61,020 bases of DNA from the NCBI GenBank assembly GCA_947649625.1, contig CANSSJ010000004.1, positions 1 through 61,020 on the forward strand, written 5' to 3'. This document shows positions 6,913-15,788 of this stretch, piece after piece (the first letter of the stretch is position 1; each line of letters starts with the position of its first letter). The notes below the pieces were generated by a model that saw only the letters and a list, made by a program, of their open reading frames with translations, was not told where the DNA came from and searched no databases. This stretch comes from an uncultured Bacillota bacterium (GTDB lineage Bacteria; Bacillota; Clostridia; Oscillospirales; Oscillospiraceae). Made by a program: the position numbers and the translations under genes.

Positions 6913-8721
6913 TTATTCCTCATCCAGTTTGAGTACAGCCATAAACGCCTCGGTGGGCAGCTGAACGGTGCCCAGGGTGCGCATCTTCTTCTTGCCCTCC
7001 TTCTGCTTCTCCAGGAGCTTCTTCTTCCGGGTGATGTCGCCGCCATAGCACTTGGCCAGCACGTCCTTGCGCATGGCCTTGACCGTCTCCCGGGCGATGA
7101 TCTTGCCCCCGATAGCCGCTTGGACGGGTACCTCGAAGAGCTGGCGGGGGATGTTCTCCTTCAGCTTCTCACAGATGCGCCTCGCCCGGCCGTAGGCCTT
7201 CTCCCGGTGGACGATGAAGCTGAGGGCGTCCACCTGGTCCCCGTTAAGCAGCAGGTCCACCTTCACCAGGTCGCTGGGCTCATAGCCCTCCAGCTCGTAG
7301 TCCAGGCTGGCGTACCCCTTGGTCCGGGCCTTGAGGGCGTCGAAAAAGTCGTAGATGATCTCCCCGATGGGCATGGAGTAGTGCAGCTCCACCAGATTGG
7401 TGTCCAGATACTGCATGTCCTTGAACACCCCCCGGCGGTCCTGACACATGGGCATGATGTTGCCCACGTAGTCCGGAGGGGAGATGATGGACACCTTGGC
7501 GTAGGGCTCCTTGGCCTCGGAGATGGACCCCGGATCGGGGTAGTTGTGGGGGTTGTCCACCCGGACCACAGTACCATCGGTTTTCGTGACCTCGTATATT
7601 ACCGAGGGTAATGTGGTGACAAGGTCCAAATCAAATTCCCGCTCCAGCCGCTCCTGGATGATCTCCATGTGGAGCATCCCCAGAAAGCCGCACCGGAAGC
7701 CGAAGCCCAGGGCCACGGAGGACTCCGGCTCAAAGGACAGGGAGGCGTCGTTGAGCTGGAGCTTCTCCAGGGCGTCCCGCAGGTCGGGGTACTTGGAGCC
7801 GTCCTCGGTGTAGATGCCGCAGTAGACCATGGCCTGGGCGGGGCGGTAGCCGGGAAGAGGTTCGGCTGCCGGAGCTTCCGCCCCAGTGATGGTGTCGCCC
7901 ACGCTGGTATCCTTCACGTTTTTGATGGAGGCGGTAAACCAGCCCACCTCCCCGGCAGTAAGCTCGGGAGCGCTTTCCATCCCAAGAGGCTTGAGATAGC
8001 CGCAGTCCAGCACCTGATAGCTGGCCCCGGAGGCCATCATCTTCACGTTCATCCCTTTTTTCAGGGAGCCCTCCATGATGCGGAAGTAGACGATGACCCC
8101 CACGTAGGGGTCGTACTGGCTGTCGAAGATGAGAGCCTTCAGAGGGGCTTTGGGGTCCCCCTCCGGGGCGGGGATGTTGTGGACGATGTCTTCCAGCACA
8201 GCGGGGATGTTGATGCCCTGCTTGGCGGAAATCTCCGGGGCGTCCAGGGCGGGGAGGGCCAGGACATTCTCGATCTCCTCCTTCACCCGGGCCGGGTCGG
8301 CGGCGGGCAGGTCGATCTTGTTCACCACCGGGAGAATCTCCAGGTCGTGCTCCATGGCCAGGTAGGTGTTGGCCAGGGTCTGGGCCTCGATGCCCTGGGA
8401 GGCGTCCACGATGAGCACCGCCCCCTCGCAGGCCGCCAGGGAGCGGCTGACCTCATAGTTGAAGTCCACGTGGCCCGGGGTGTCGATGAGGTTCAGGTGG
8501 TAGACCTCCCCGTCCTGGGCTTGATAGTCCAGCCGCACCGCCCGGGCCTTGATGGTGATACCCCGCTCCTTCTCCAGGTCCATGTTGTCCAGCAGCTGGC
8601 TCTCCATCTGCCGCTGCTCCACCGCCCCGCACAGCTCGATCAGCCGGTCGGACAGGGTGGACTTGCCGTGGTCGATGTGGGCGATGATGGAAAAATTCCG
8701 GATTTTACTTTGGTCGGTCAT
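6913..8721 (-). CDS. lepA: Elongation factor 4 (LepA)
   Basis: LepA is a ribosome-bound GTPase related to EF-G and acts in initiation and back-translocation. The 602-residue length fits. G1 is AHIDHGKST, switch II is DTPGHVDF, and NKID is the G4 motif; the LepA C-terminal end lies beyond. I use the ATG at 8721 ([10 protein letters not shown]) because AAGGAGG lies just upstream. Its start overlaps the stop of the upstream small gene as ATGA, so the two are translationally coupled. Confidence 0.97.
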   Translation of the reverse strand: MTDQSKIRNFSIIAHIDHGKSTLSDRLIELCGAVEQRQMESQLLDNMDLEKERGITIKARAVRLDYQAQDGEVYHLNLIDTPGHVDFNYEVSRSLAACEGAVLIVDASQGIEAQTLANTYLAMEHDLEILPVVNKIDLPAADPARVKEEIENVLALPALDAPEISAKQGINIPAVLEDIVHNIPAPEGDPKAPLKALIFDSQYDPYVGVIVYFRIMEGSLKKGMNVKMMASGASYQVLDCGYLKPLGMESAPELTAGEVGWFTASIKNVKDTSVGDTITGAEAPAAEPLPGYRPAQAMVYCGIYTEDGSKYPDLRDALEKLQLNDASLSFEPESSVALGFGFRCGFLGMLHMEIIQERLEREFDLDLVTTLPSVIYEVTKTDGTVVRVDNPHNYPDPGSISEAKEPYAKVSIISPPDYVGNIMPMCQDRRGVFKDMQYLDTNLVELHYSMPIGEIIYDFFDALKARTKGYASLDYELEGYEPSDLVKVDLLLNGDQVDALSFIVHREKAYGRARRICEKLKENIPRQLFEVPVQAAIGGKIIARETVKAMRKDVLAKCYGGDITRKKKLLEKQKEGKKKMRTLGTVQLPTEAFMAVLKLDEE

Positions 8722-8984
8722 AGATGTGCCTCCTTGAGGTATCTGTCCCAATCGGGGAGCTGCCGCAGCAGCATGACAGTTTTTTCTTTCAGGGCGCTGT
8801 CCCCCGGCCGATTCAGGATGTAGCGGATATATTCAAAGACCATGCTCTGCTCTTCGTCGTCTAAGCTCTTGATCCAGGCGGAGGTTTCTGTTAAGCATCG
8901 GAGCATATAGCAATGCGGCGGGTCTGGGAGTTCCATTTTTTCGTCATAGACCCGAATCAGCTCCTGCATCCTGTGATTGTCCAT
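8718..8984 (-). CDS. Small protein of unknown function coupled to lepA
   Basis: The likely product has 88 residues, starting MDNHRMQEL at 8984 after GGAGGTGG. It is charged and helical with no motif I recognise. An upstream extension to 9176 would run into a repeat element and gives low-complexity sequence, so I rejected it. The stop overlaps the lepA ATG (ATGA), implying joint translation. Confidence 0.6.
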   Translation of the reverse strand: MDNHRMQELIRVYDEKMELPDPPHCYMLRCLTETSAWIKSLDDEEQSMVFEYIRYILNRPGDSALKEKTVMLLRQLPDWDRYLKEAHL

Positions 8985-9013
8985 ATACTTCCACCTCCGT
9001 CCCCCCGCAGCGG

Positions 9014-9214
9014 AAAGGCCCCTTTGGAAAGGGGCTCCGCCCGCAGGGCGGTGGGGATTGTGTTCCGCCGCAGGCGAAACGTATGAAATAAATCCAGATT
9101 TGCAAAGTCCTCGTTTACTTCGTATGTTTTGCTTCGCAAAACGCAATCTTCCGCCCCAGTGTGCGCACTGGGGCACCTCCTTTCAAAAGGAGGTTTTGCC
9201 GCCTGCGGGCGGGA
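9014..9214. repeat. MITE/REP-like palindromic repeat R1
   Basis: The 5' part has AAGGCCCCTTTGG then AAAGGGGCT, followed by CCGCCC-GCAGGGCGG and GTGGGGATTGTGTT. The 3' end has CACCTCCTTT then AAAGGAGG and a GCCGCC/GGGCGG hairpin. Both ends are near-palindromes. R4 at 49614-49809 shares both ends, and R2 and R3 share the outer ends. No coding sequence lies inside. Confidence 0.65.
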
Positions 9215-9245
9215 GGGCGGGCGGCCACAGGCCGCCCCTACAGGA

Positions 9246-9959
9246 TCATTTCTTCCCCTGGTCCTTCCGGCCGGCGCTGATGGCGTTGACCCGCTCGCCG
9301 GTGGAGTGGATGATCTGGAAAATGGACTGGTAGAGCACCGGGTAGTCCCGGGCCAGGGCGTCGTGGTTCATCTCGGGCATGGGTCCCTTGACCTTCACAT
9401 GGGCGGCCAGGGCGTCGGCCAGTTCGGCCTCGCAGCATTTCATGTCGGCTTCTGCCAGGCCGGCCTGGAAGTGCCGGGGGGAGACTGAGAAGAAATCGGG
9501 ATTGTTGTCCGGGTTGGCGTCGTAGAGCCGGCGGTACATGGTGTACACGGCGGTGGACAGGTAGCCGGCGGCGGCCTGGATGGCCTCCCGGCTGCCCGTC
9601 CTGCCCAGCAGGCCAAAGAGCACCCCGATGGAGTTGACCAGCAGCTTTTTGCTCAGCAGGGCCAGCACGCCCCCCTTGATGGAGGTGTTTTTCTCGTCGC
9701 TGATGTCGTACAGCTCCTCGGCGGCAATGACTACCCCGTCCCGGTTCAGGGTGCGGCCCAGCAAAAAGTCGGCGGACACGCCGTAGTAGTCGCAGGCCTT
9801 CACCACAAAGGCCAGGCCGGGCTCCCGGACGCCGTTTTCGTAGTGGCTGAGCAGGGCCTGGGAGATGCCAAGGGCATCGGCGGCGGTGCGCTGGCTCACC
9901 TTCTTTTCCTGCCGCAGCAGGGACAGGGAGCGGGAGAATTCCGCATTTTCTGTTTTCAT
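9246..9959 (-). CDS. XRE-family transcriptional regulator with a long C-terminal domain
   Basis: Of 237 residues, about 10-70 form a helix-turn-helix of the XRE type (RQEKKVSQRTAADALG, SHYENGVREP). The remaining 165 residues are helical and unrecognised, possibly for dimerisation or sensing. GAGGTGAG precedes the ATG at 9959. Its promoter at 10000-10028 contains a 13-bp palindrome that could be its own operator. It is divergent from pta. Confidence 0.75.
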   Translation of the reverse strand: MKTENAEFSRSLSLLRQEKKVSQRTAADALGISQALLSHYENGVREPGLAFVVKACDYYGVSADFLLGRTLNRDGVVIAAEELYDISDEKNTSIKGGVLALLSKKLLVNSIGVLFGLLGRTGSREAIQAAAGYLSTAVYTMYRRLYDANPDNNPDFFSVSPRHFQAGLAEADMKCCEAELADALAAHVKVKGPMPEMNHDALARDYPVLYQSIFQIIHSTGERVNAISAGRKDQGKK

Positions 9960-9999
9960 GTTCTCTCACCTCAACGGAAGTGTGCAATACGCTTTGTAT

Positions 10000-10028
10000 A
10001 GTATACCAGAAAGCATTACGTGACGTAA
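10000..10028 (-). promoter_or_regulatory. Promoter and palindromic operator candidate of the XRE gene
   Basis: On the minus strand, TTACGT and TATACT are separated by 17 bp. The -35 box is part of a perfect palindrome, TTACGT-G-ACGTAA, at 10016-10028, a plausible site for autoregulation. Confidence 0.5.
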
Positions 10029-10094
10029 AGAGAAAAATTTAAAAACACCGGGGAATTTTTCACGGTCCCGGAGCAGAAAACTATCCTGCGGCCC

Positions 10095-10123
10095 TTGCAT
10101 TTCCGGCCGGAAAATGCTACCAT
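10095..10123 (+). promoter_or_regulatory. Promoter of pta
   Basis: TTGCAT and TACCAT are separated by 17 bp, 55 bases upstream of the pta start. Confidence 0.55.
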
Positions 10124-10178
10124 GATACTTGAGCATCCGGTGGGAAACACCGATTTTGATTTGGAGGCATGATGCGAT

Positions 10179-11153
10179 ATGTTTGGAAAACTCATTGACA
10201 TCCTGAAGAAAAGTCCCAAGAAGATCGTCTTCACTGAGGGCACCGACCCCCGTATTCTGGAGGCCTCCGCCCGTCTGCTGTCCGGAACATTCCTTACCCC
10301 CATCCTCATTGGCAATGAGGAAGAGATCCGCGCCGCCGCCGAGGACGCCGGCTTTAACATCCGGGGCGCCGAGATTTACGACCCCGAGAACTATGAGAAG
10401 ATGGACGCCATGGTGGAGAAGATGGTGGAGCTGCGCAAAGGCAAGATGACCGCCGACGAGTGCTGGGCCATGCTGAAAAAAGGGAACTACTTCGGCACCA
10501 TGCTGGTGGCTATGGGCATTGCCGACGCCCTGCTGGGCGGCGCCACCTACTCCACCGCCGACACCGTGCGCCCCGCCCTCCAGCTGGTGAAGACCAAGCC
10601 GGGCAACAAGATCGTCTCCTCCTGCTTTATCCTGGTGCGGCCCTACGCCACCGGCGGCAACATGGTGCTGGCTATGGCCGACTGCGCCATCAACATCGAT
10701 CCCAACGAGGACGAGCTGGTGGAGATCGCCTCCGAGACCGTCAAGTGCGCCCAGATCTTCGGCGTGGACCCCAAGGTGGCCTTCCTCAGCTACTCCACCT
10801 TCGGCTCCGGAAAGGGCCCCGTGGTGGACAAGATGCGCAACGCCGCCGAGAAGGCCAAGGCCGCCATGCCCGAGGTGCCCATCGAGGGCGAGCTGCAGTT
10901 CGACGCCGCCGTCTCCCCCCGTGTGGCCCAGACCAAGTGCCCCGACTCCAAGGTGGCCGGCTACGCCAACACCTTTATCTTCCCCGACATCAGCGCCGGC
11001 AACATCGGCTACAAGATCGCCCAGCGCCTGGGCTCCTTCGAGGCCTACGGCCCCATCCTGCTGGGCCTGAACGCCCCCATCAACGACCTCAGCCGGGGCT
11101 GCAATGCCCAGGAGGTCTACTCCATGGCCATCATCACCGCCGCTCTGGCCTGA
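10179..11153 (+). CDS. pta: Phosphate acetyltransferase
   Basis: Pta interconverts acetyl-CoA plus phosphate and acetyl phosphate plus CoA, a key step in fermentative acetate formation. The 324-residue length matches the short, single-domain form. Typical stretches are FTEGTDPRILEAS near the start and GPILLGLNAPINDLSRGC near the end. In-frame TGA just upstream fixes the start at ATG 10179, although GGAGG is 12 bases away, somewhat far. No acetate kinase gene follows. The last 12 codons (11117-11154) are repeated 240 bases downstream. Confidence 0.95.
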   Translation: MFGKLIDILKKSPKKIVFTEGTDPRILEASARLLSGTFLTPILIGNEEEIRAAAEDAGFNIRGAEIYDPENYEKMDAMVEKMVELRKGKMTADECWAMLKKGNYFGTMLVAMGIADALLGGATYSTADTVRPALQLVKTKPGNKIVSSCFILVRPYATGGNMVLAMADCAINIDPNEDELVEIASETVKCAQIFGVDPKVAFLSYSTFGSGKGPVVDKMRNAAEKAKAAMPEVPIEGELQFDAAVSPRVAQTKCPDSKVAGYANTFIFPDISAGNIGYKIAQRLGSFEAYGPILLGLNAPINDLSRGCNAQEVYSMAIITAALA

Positions 11154-11154
11154 T
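11117..11154 (+). repeat. Direct repeat copy 1: end of pta
   Basis: These 38 bases cover the last codons and stop of pta. A copy with a single mismatch lies exactly 240 bases further on, at 11357-11394. Confidence 0.9.
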
Positions 11155-11394
11155 ACAGTGTGACAGCAGAAGGAGCATCCTGCGGGATGCTCCTTTTGAT
11201 TAAGCCATGGAGCAGACCTCGGGGCCCCATCGCAGATGGGGCGGCGCGCAAGCGCCGTAAATTCGGAGCGAAGCGAAGAATTTGCGTAGGGTGGGCTTTG
11301 CCCACCCGAGCGTTAAAATAAACCCAGGGCTCCCACGGGATGCCATCCCGTGGGAACTACTCCATGGCCATCATCACCGCCGCCCTGGCCTGAT
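11155..11394. repeat. 240-bp inserted or duplicated block carrying a second pta 3' end
   Basis: This block holds a terminator (11170-11197: AAGGAGCATCC, loop TGCG, complement, TTTT). It also has a chain of hairpins (GGGTGGGCTTTGCCCACCC near 11289-11307, CCCACGGGA and TCCCGTGGG near 11332-11354). It ends in the second copy of the pta end (11357-11394). I see no gene in it. It looks like either an inserted small element that restored the gene end or a tandem duplication later filled with other sequence. Confidence 0.6.
11170..11197 (+). terminator. Intrinsic terminator 1 after pta
   Basis: AAGGAGCATCC pairs with GGATGCTCCTT around a TGCG loop and is followed by TTTT. It lies 17 bases after the pta stop. 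Confidence 0.8.
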
Positions 11395-11414
11395 TCCAAT
11401 TACAGCACCAATTC

Positions 11415-11441
11415 AGGAGCGCCCCTCGGGGCGCTCCTTTT
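11415..11441 (+). terminator. Intrinsic terminator 2, after the duplicated pta end
   Basis: AGGAGCGCCCC pairs with GGGGCGCTCCT and is followed by TTTT. It sits behind the second pta end as terminator 1 sits behind the first, so it may be the original pta terminator. Confidence 0.75.
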
Positions 11442-11490
11442 CCGTTTCTGACCGATTATCCCTCAAAAACGACCGACTATACCAGAACCG

Positions 11491-11519
11491 TAGACAGGAC
11501 GGGGGCGGGCGGCTATACT
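11491..11519 (+). promoter_or_regulatory. Promoter of the radical-SAM pair
   Basis: TAGACA and TATACT are separated by 17 bp. The spacer (GGACGGGGGC...) resembles that of the MATE gene promoter at 40830-40858. Confidence 0.6.
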
Positions 11520-11541
11520 GGGGAAAAGGGAGGGAAGAGAC

Positions 11542-12444
11542 ATGAAGCTGTCAGCGTTTGCCCATCTGGCCGGATTCGGCGTGAAAACCATCCTGTTTCG
11601 GAAGAAGGACCCCATATTGGGCACCATCATCCTGACGGACAAGTGCAACCTGCGCTGTAAGCACTGCTCGGTGAACAACATCACCGCCGTTGTCCACCCA
11701 TACGGCCAAATACGGGGCGAGATGGAAGAACTGTACGCCATGGGGGTGCGCATCCTGTTTTTCTGCGGCGGCGAGACCTTCCTCTGGCGGGACGGGGAGA
11801 AGGGGCTGCGGGACCTGGTGGCTGAGGCCAAGGAGATGGGTTTTCTCATTGTCAACGTGGTCACCAACGGTACCTTTCCGCTGGACCTGCCCGAGGCCGA
11901 CCTGATCCTTCTCAGCCTGGACGGGGACCGGGAGCGGCACAACGCCATCCGGGGGGACACCTACGACCTGATCCTGGAGAATATCCGTAGGGCCCCCTCG
12001 GACAATATCTGCCTCTATATGGCCATCAACCGGATCAACCAGGGGGCCATCCGGCATGTATGCCGGGCGGCCCGGGAGGAGCCCAACGTCCGGGCGGTCT
12101 CCTTCAACTTCCACACCCCCTATCCGGATACCGAGGCGCTGGCCCTGAGCCGGGAGGAGAAGGCCCGCTGCTGTGCCGTCATTGAGGATATGATGGAGGA
12201 GGGAGCGCCCGTCTTCAACCTGAAAAGTGCCTTCCCCTACCTCATCGACAACCGCTTCCCCACCCCATGCCGCCAGTGTGTGGTGATGGAGGACGGCCGG
12301 CTCAGCATCTGCGGGCGGTGTATCCACGTGCCCGGCCTGTGCCAGCGGTGCGGCTACTTCTTCGTGGCGGAGTACACCGTGCTCTTCCGAGGGAACGTCA
12401 AAATTGTCTGGGAGATGCTGCGCACTTACTTAAAATACATTTAG
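11542..12444 (+). CDS. Radical SAM protein with a C-terminal cysteine-rich end
   Basis: The protein has 300 residues. CNLRCKHC at residues 35-42 is the CxxxCxxC motif that binds the SAM-cleaving 4Fe-4S cluster, and FFCGGE is the downstream glycine motif that contacts SAM. The last 60 residues hold about eight cysteines in CxxC-like pairs (CRQC, CGRC, CQRC), suggesting one or two auxiliary clusters or a zinc site, as in SPASM-like proteins. GGGAGG precedes the ATG. A second radical-SAM gene starts 10 bases after its stop. The substrate is unknown. Confidence 0.8.
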   Translation: MKLSAFAHLAGFGVKTILFRKKDPILGTIILTDKCNLRCKHCSVNNITAVVHPYGQIRGEMEELYAMGVRILFFCGGETFLWRDGEKGLRDLVAEAKEMGFLIVNVVTNGTFPLDLPEADLILLSLDGDRERHNAIRGDTYDLILENIRRAPSDNICLYMAINRINQGAIRHVCRAAREEPNVRAVSFNFHTPYPDTEALALSREEKARCCAVIEDMMEEGAPVFNLKSAFPYLIDNRFPTPCRQCVVMEDGRLSICGRCIHVPGLCQRCGYFFVAEYTVLFRGNVKIVWEMLRTYLKYI

Positions 12445-12454
12445 GAGCGGACCT

Positions 12455-13708
12455 ATGGGAATCATTACAAATGTAACGCGGATGTGGCTCACCCGGTCCG
12501 TAAGGCCCTTCCGATTCACCGGGGAATTTGACCGGACCCTCCCCTATGAGGACTGCGAAAGACTGGGGTTGTACATTCACATCCCCTTCTGCCGGAGCCT
12601 GTGCGATTTCTGCCCCTACTGCAAGACGGTCTACGACGCGGACCTGTGCGGCCGGTACATCGACGCCCTCATCCGGGAGATCCACATGGTGGGAGCCCAG
12701 TCGGGGAGCCAAAAGGAGGTCACCAGCCTGTACTTCGGAGGCGGGACTCCGGCCCTGGCCGCCGGGCGGCTGGGGGAGATCATCGGAGCGGTGGGAGAGC
12801 ACTTTGCCGTCACCCAGGGGATCGGCGTGGAGCTCCACCCAAAGGACGTGACCGTCCCCCTCCTGAAGACCCTGAAAGCGGCGGGCGTGACAAAAATCAG
12901 CATCGGGATACAGTCCTTCCAGGGGAAGTATCAGGACCTTCTGGGGCGGGGGGCGGTGGACCTGCCCGCCCTGTCGGCCGCCCTGGCGCAGGTCCCCTTC
13001 GAGACGGTGTCCATGGACTTCATCTTCGCCCTGCCGGGCCAGACCTTTGAGGACCTGAAGACGGATATCGACCTGGCCTTTGCCCATGGGGCCAATCATG
13101 TGGCCATCTACCCCTTTATCGACTTCACCTTTACCGACAGCCCTGTTCAGGCCATGCCGAAGGGGGAGAAGCGCAGGCTGCTGGACCAAATCACCCATTA
13201 CTGCCTGGAGCGGGGATATGTCCGCACCTCCATCTGGACCTTCTCCAGCCAAGCGGGGGCCTGCTACTCCTCCATGACACGGGATAACTTTCTGGGTTTC
13301 GGCTGTTCCGCCGCCACCCTTCTGCGGGACCGGTTCAAGATCAACACCTTTTCGGTGGAGGCCTACTGCCGCCGCGTTGACGGCGGACAGCTCCCCTCCT
13401 GCCTGACCCTGCGGTTCACCCTCCGCCAGCGGATGGTGTATTACCTGTTCTGGACCGCCTACAGCACCCGGGTGGACGAGAGGGACTTTGCGCGGTTCTT
13501 CGGCGTCCCGCTGAAGAAGATGTACGGCCTGGAGCTGAAAACCGCCAGACTGCTAGGCCTTGTGACGGAGCAGGGCGGCGTCTGGCAGATGACTCTGAAG
13601 GGGGCCTTTTTCTACCACTATTATGAGAATTACTACACCCTGGCCTATATCGACAAAATGTGGGGCGTCCTGCGCCGGGAGGCCTTTCCGGAGCGCATCG
13701 AGCTGTAA
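12455..13708 (+). CDS. HemN/HemW-like radical SAM protein
   Basis: The protein has 417 residues. CRSLCDFC (residues 46-53) is the radical-SAM cluster motif in the HemN/HemW context (LYIHIPFC before it, YFGGGTP after). HemW and relatives handle haem or tetrapyrroles; HemN oxidises coproporphyrinogen III. The sequence is too divergent and too isolated from haem genes to call either. AGGAGCGG precedes the ATG. Co-transcription with another radical-SAM enzyme suggests a two-step modification of an unknown substrate. Confidence 0.75.
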   Translation: MGIITNVTRMWLTRSVRPFRFTGEFDRTLPYEDCERLGLYIHIPFCRSLCDFCPYCKTVYDADLCGRYIDALIREIHMVGAQSGSQKEVTSLYFGGGTPALAAGRLGEIIGAVGEHFAVTQGIGVELHPKDVTVPLLKTLKAAGVTKISIGIQSFQGKYQDLLGRGAVDLPALSAALAQVPFETVSMDFIFALPGQTFEDLKTDIDLAFAHGANHVAIYPFIDFTFTDSPVQAMPKGEKRRLLDQITHYCLERGYVRTSIWTFSSQAGACYSSMTRDNFLGFGCSAATLLRDRFKINTFSVEAYCRRVDGGQLPSCLTLRFTLRQRMVYYLFWTAYSTRVDERDFARFFGVPLKKMYGLELKTARLLGLVTEQGGVWQMTLKGAFFYHYYENYYTLAYIDKMWGVLRREAFPERIEL

Positions 13709-13795
13709 AGGGCGCGGCTCCCCATAAAACCGGGTCAGATGGCCGGAAAAGTGGGGAAAAGGTGTTAAATTTACATATTGTTTACGATTTTCTCC

Positions 13796-13824
13796 TTGAC
13801 GGACCGGGCCGGAAGAGGTATCAT
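13796..13824 (+). promoter_or_regulatory. Promoter of the zinc-ribbon membrane protein gene
   Basis: TTGACG and TATCAT are separated by 17 bp. A 5'-leader hairpin (GGCAGGCG and CGCCTGCC) follows at about 13841-13860. Confidence 0.6.
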
Positions 13825-13886
13825 ATAAACTATATTTTTGGCAGGCGGGCTCGCCTGCCGTCCCTGTTCAGCCAAGGAGGCGCTCT

Positions 13887-14282
13887 ATGATCCGCAACGC
13901 GATCCAGCGGTTTATGTATGGCCGCTATGGGAACGACCAACTGAATCTGTTCCTGATGGGCCTCTATCTGCTGCTCTACCTGGTGTTTATATTTACCAGG
14001 CTGGAACTGCTCTATATGGTCAGCTTCGGTTTGCTGTTTGTGGTGCTGTTCCGCCTGCTCTCCCGCAATATGGAGCGGCGGCGGGTGGAAAACGCCAGGT
14101 TCATGCGGGCGGCCGGCCCGGTCATCAGCTGGCTCCGGCTGCGCCGCAACATGCACCGGGACAAGGAGCATGTCTACTTCAAGTGTCCCAGCTGCGGCCA
14201 GCGGCTGCGGGTCCCCCGGGGGCGGGGCAAGATCACCGTTACCTGCCGGTCCTGCGGCGCCAGCTTCCAGGAAAAGAGCTGA
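13887..14282 (+). CDS. Membrane protein with a C-terminal zinc ribbon
   Basis: The protein has 131 residues. Two hydrophobic segments at about residues 20-38 and 42-58 form a hairpin in the membrane. A basic linker follows, then a zinc ribbon with two CxxCG knuckles (CPSCGQ and CRSCGA), about 20 residues apart, at the end. The function is unknown; the fold suggests binding of nucleic acid or protein at the membrane. AAGGAGG precedes the ATG. Confidence 0.65.
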   Translation: MIRNAIQRFMYGRYGNDQLNLFLMGLYLLLYLVFIFTRLELLYMVSFGLLFVVLFRLLSRNMERRRVENARFMRAAGPVISWLRLRRNMHRDKEHVYFKCPSCGQRLRVPRGRGKITVTCRSCGASFQEKS

Positions 14283-14298
14283 ATATTTCCCCTGATCC

Positions 14299-14330
14299 GG
14301 CCCGCCATTCCCGGCGGGCCGTTGTGTTTT
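14299..14330 (+). terminator. Terminator-like hairpin after the zinc-ribbon gene
   Basis: GGCCCGCC pairs with GGCGGGCC around a 6-nt loop, followed by GTTGTGTTTT. The T-run is imperfect. Confidence 0.55.
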
Positions 14331-14350
14331 GCACGTGGGTGTGGTATACT
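14322..14350 (+). promoter_or_regulatory. Promoter of the flavoprotein gene
   Basis: TTGTGT and TATACT are separated by 17 bp, overlapping the end of the preceding terminator. Confidence 0.5.
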
Positions 14351-14381
14351 CAGAGCACACAGCATAAAGGAGGAACCCTCT

Positions 14382-15770
14382 ATGAACGCCAGATACGACG
14401 TCGTTATCCTGGGCTGCGGCGAGGCGGGCATCTTCGCCGCCTACGAGCTGGCCCATCTCCACCCCGAGCTGAAGGTGCTGGCCCTGGACCAGGGCGCGGA
14501 CATCTACCACCGCAGCTGCCCCATTGTGGCGGGGAAGGTGAAGGAGTGCATCCACTGCCCTGTGTGCCATACCATGTGCGGCTTCGGCGGAGCGGGGGCC
14601 TTCTCCGACGGAAAGTTCAACTTTACCACCCAGTTCGGCGGCTGGCTCACCGACTTCATGGAGCCCGCCCGGGTGATGGAGCTCATCGACTATGTGGACT
14701 CCATCAACGTGGCCCACGGGGCGACCACAGAGGTCTACTCCACCGAAAGCGAGGCCGCCCGGAAGCTGGCCCGCCAGGCCCTGGCCTACGACCTCCACCT
14801 CCTCCAGGCCCGGTGCAAGCACCTGGGCACCGAGAACAACCTGCGCATCCTCACCAACATCTATGAGGGCCTGATGGACAAGCTGGAGTTCGCCTTCCAC
14901 ACCGAGGTGGCCTCCATTGAGAAGGCTGACGGCGGCTACCGCCTGGTTCTGGCCAGGGGAGGCGAGGTGCAGTGCAAGTACCTCATCGCCGCGCCCGGCC
15001 GCTCCGGAGCGGAGTGGTTCTCCAACCAGTGTAAGGCCCTGGGGCTGGAGCTGCTCAACAACCAGGTGGACGTGGGCGTGCGGGTGGAGCTGCCCGCCGT
15101 CATCTTCGAGCACATCACCAACGTGGTGTACGAGTCCAAACTGGTCTACCGCACCAAGCGGTACGGCGACAGCGTGCGCACCTTCTGCATGAACCCCTAC
15201 GGCCACGTGGTGGCGGAGAACGTGGAGGGCATCAACACGGTGAACGGCCACTCCTACGCCGACCCCGCCCTGCGCTCTGAGAACACCAACTTCGCGCTGC
15301 TGGTCTCCAACCGCTTCACCAAGCCCTTCAACGAGCCCTACCGCTACGGCAAGCATGTGGCCTCCCTGTCCAACATGCTGGCCGGCGGGGTGCTGGTCCA
15401 GCGCTTCGGCGACCTGGTGGGCGGCCGGCGCACCAACGAGCACCGCATGGGCAAGTCCACCGTCCGGCCCACCCTCACCGCCGCTGTGCCCGGTGACCTG
15501 TCCCTCACCCTGCCCAAGCGGCAGCTGGACGACCTGATCGAGATGATCTACCAGCTGGACAAGATCGCCCCCGGCACTGCCAACTACGACACCCTGCTCT
15601 ACGGCGCCGAGGTGAAGTTCTACTCCGCCCGCCTCCAGCTCACCGAAGAGCTGGAGACCGCCCTGCCCAACTTCTTCGCCGCCGGCGACGGCGCGGGAGT
15701 CACCAGGGGCCTTGCTCAAGCAGGGGCCTCCGGCGTCCAGGCCGCACGGGCCGTCTGTAAAAGACTGTAA
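14382..15770 (+). CDS. FAD-dependent oxidoreductase with a cysteine cluster (COG2509-like)
   Basis: The protein has 462 residues. The N-terminal VVILGCGEAG is the FAD-binding GxGxxG, and AAGDGAG near the end is the usual second FAD contact. Residues C56, C59, C62 and C66 (ECIHCPVCHTMC) form a CxxCxxCxxxC pattern that could bind a 4Fe-4S cluster. This resembles the uncharacterised FAD-dependent dehydrogenases of COG2509. AGGAGG precedes ATG 14382. The substrate is unknown; a terminator precedes the gene and a repeat follows, so it seems to be transcribed alone. Confidence 0.75.
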   Translation: MNARYDVVILGCGEAGIFAAYELAHLHPELKVLALDQGADIYHRSCPIVAGKVKECIHCPVCHTMCGFGGAGAFSDGKFNFTTQFGGWLTDFMEPARVMELIDYVDSINVAHGATTEVYSTESEAARKLARQALAYDLHLLQARCKHLGTENNLRILTNIYEGLMDKLEFAFHTEVASIEKADGGYRLVLARGGEVQCKYLIAAPGRSGAEWFSNQCKALGLELLNNQVDVGVRVELPAVIFEHITNVVYESKLVYRTKRYGDSVRTFCMNPYGHVVAENVEGINTVNGHSYADPALRSENTNFALLVSNRFTKPFNEPYRYGKHVASLSNMLAGGVLVQRFGDLVGGRRTNEHRMGKSTVRPTLTAAVPGDLSLTLPKRQLDDLIEMIYQLDKIAPGTANYDTLLYGAEVKFYSARLQLTEELETALPNFFAAGDGAGVTRGLAQAGASGVQAARAVCKRL

Positions 15771-15788
15771 GGCCAAAGGTTTGCACCA

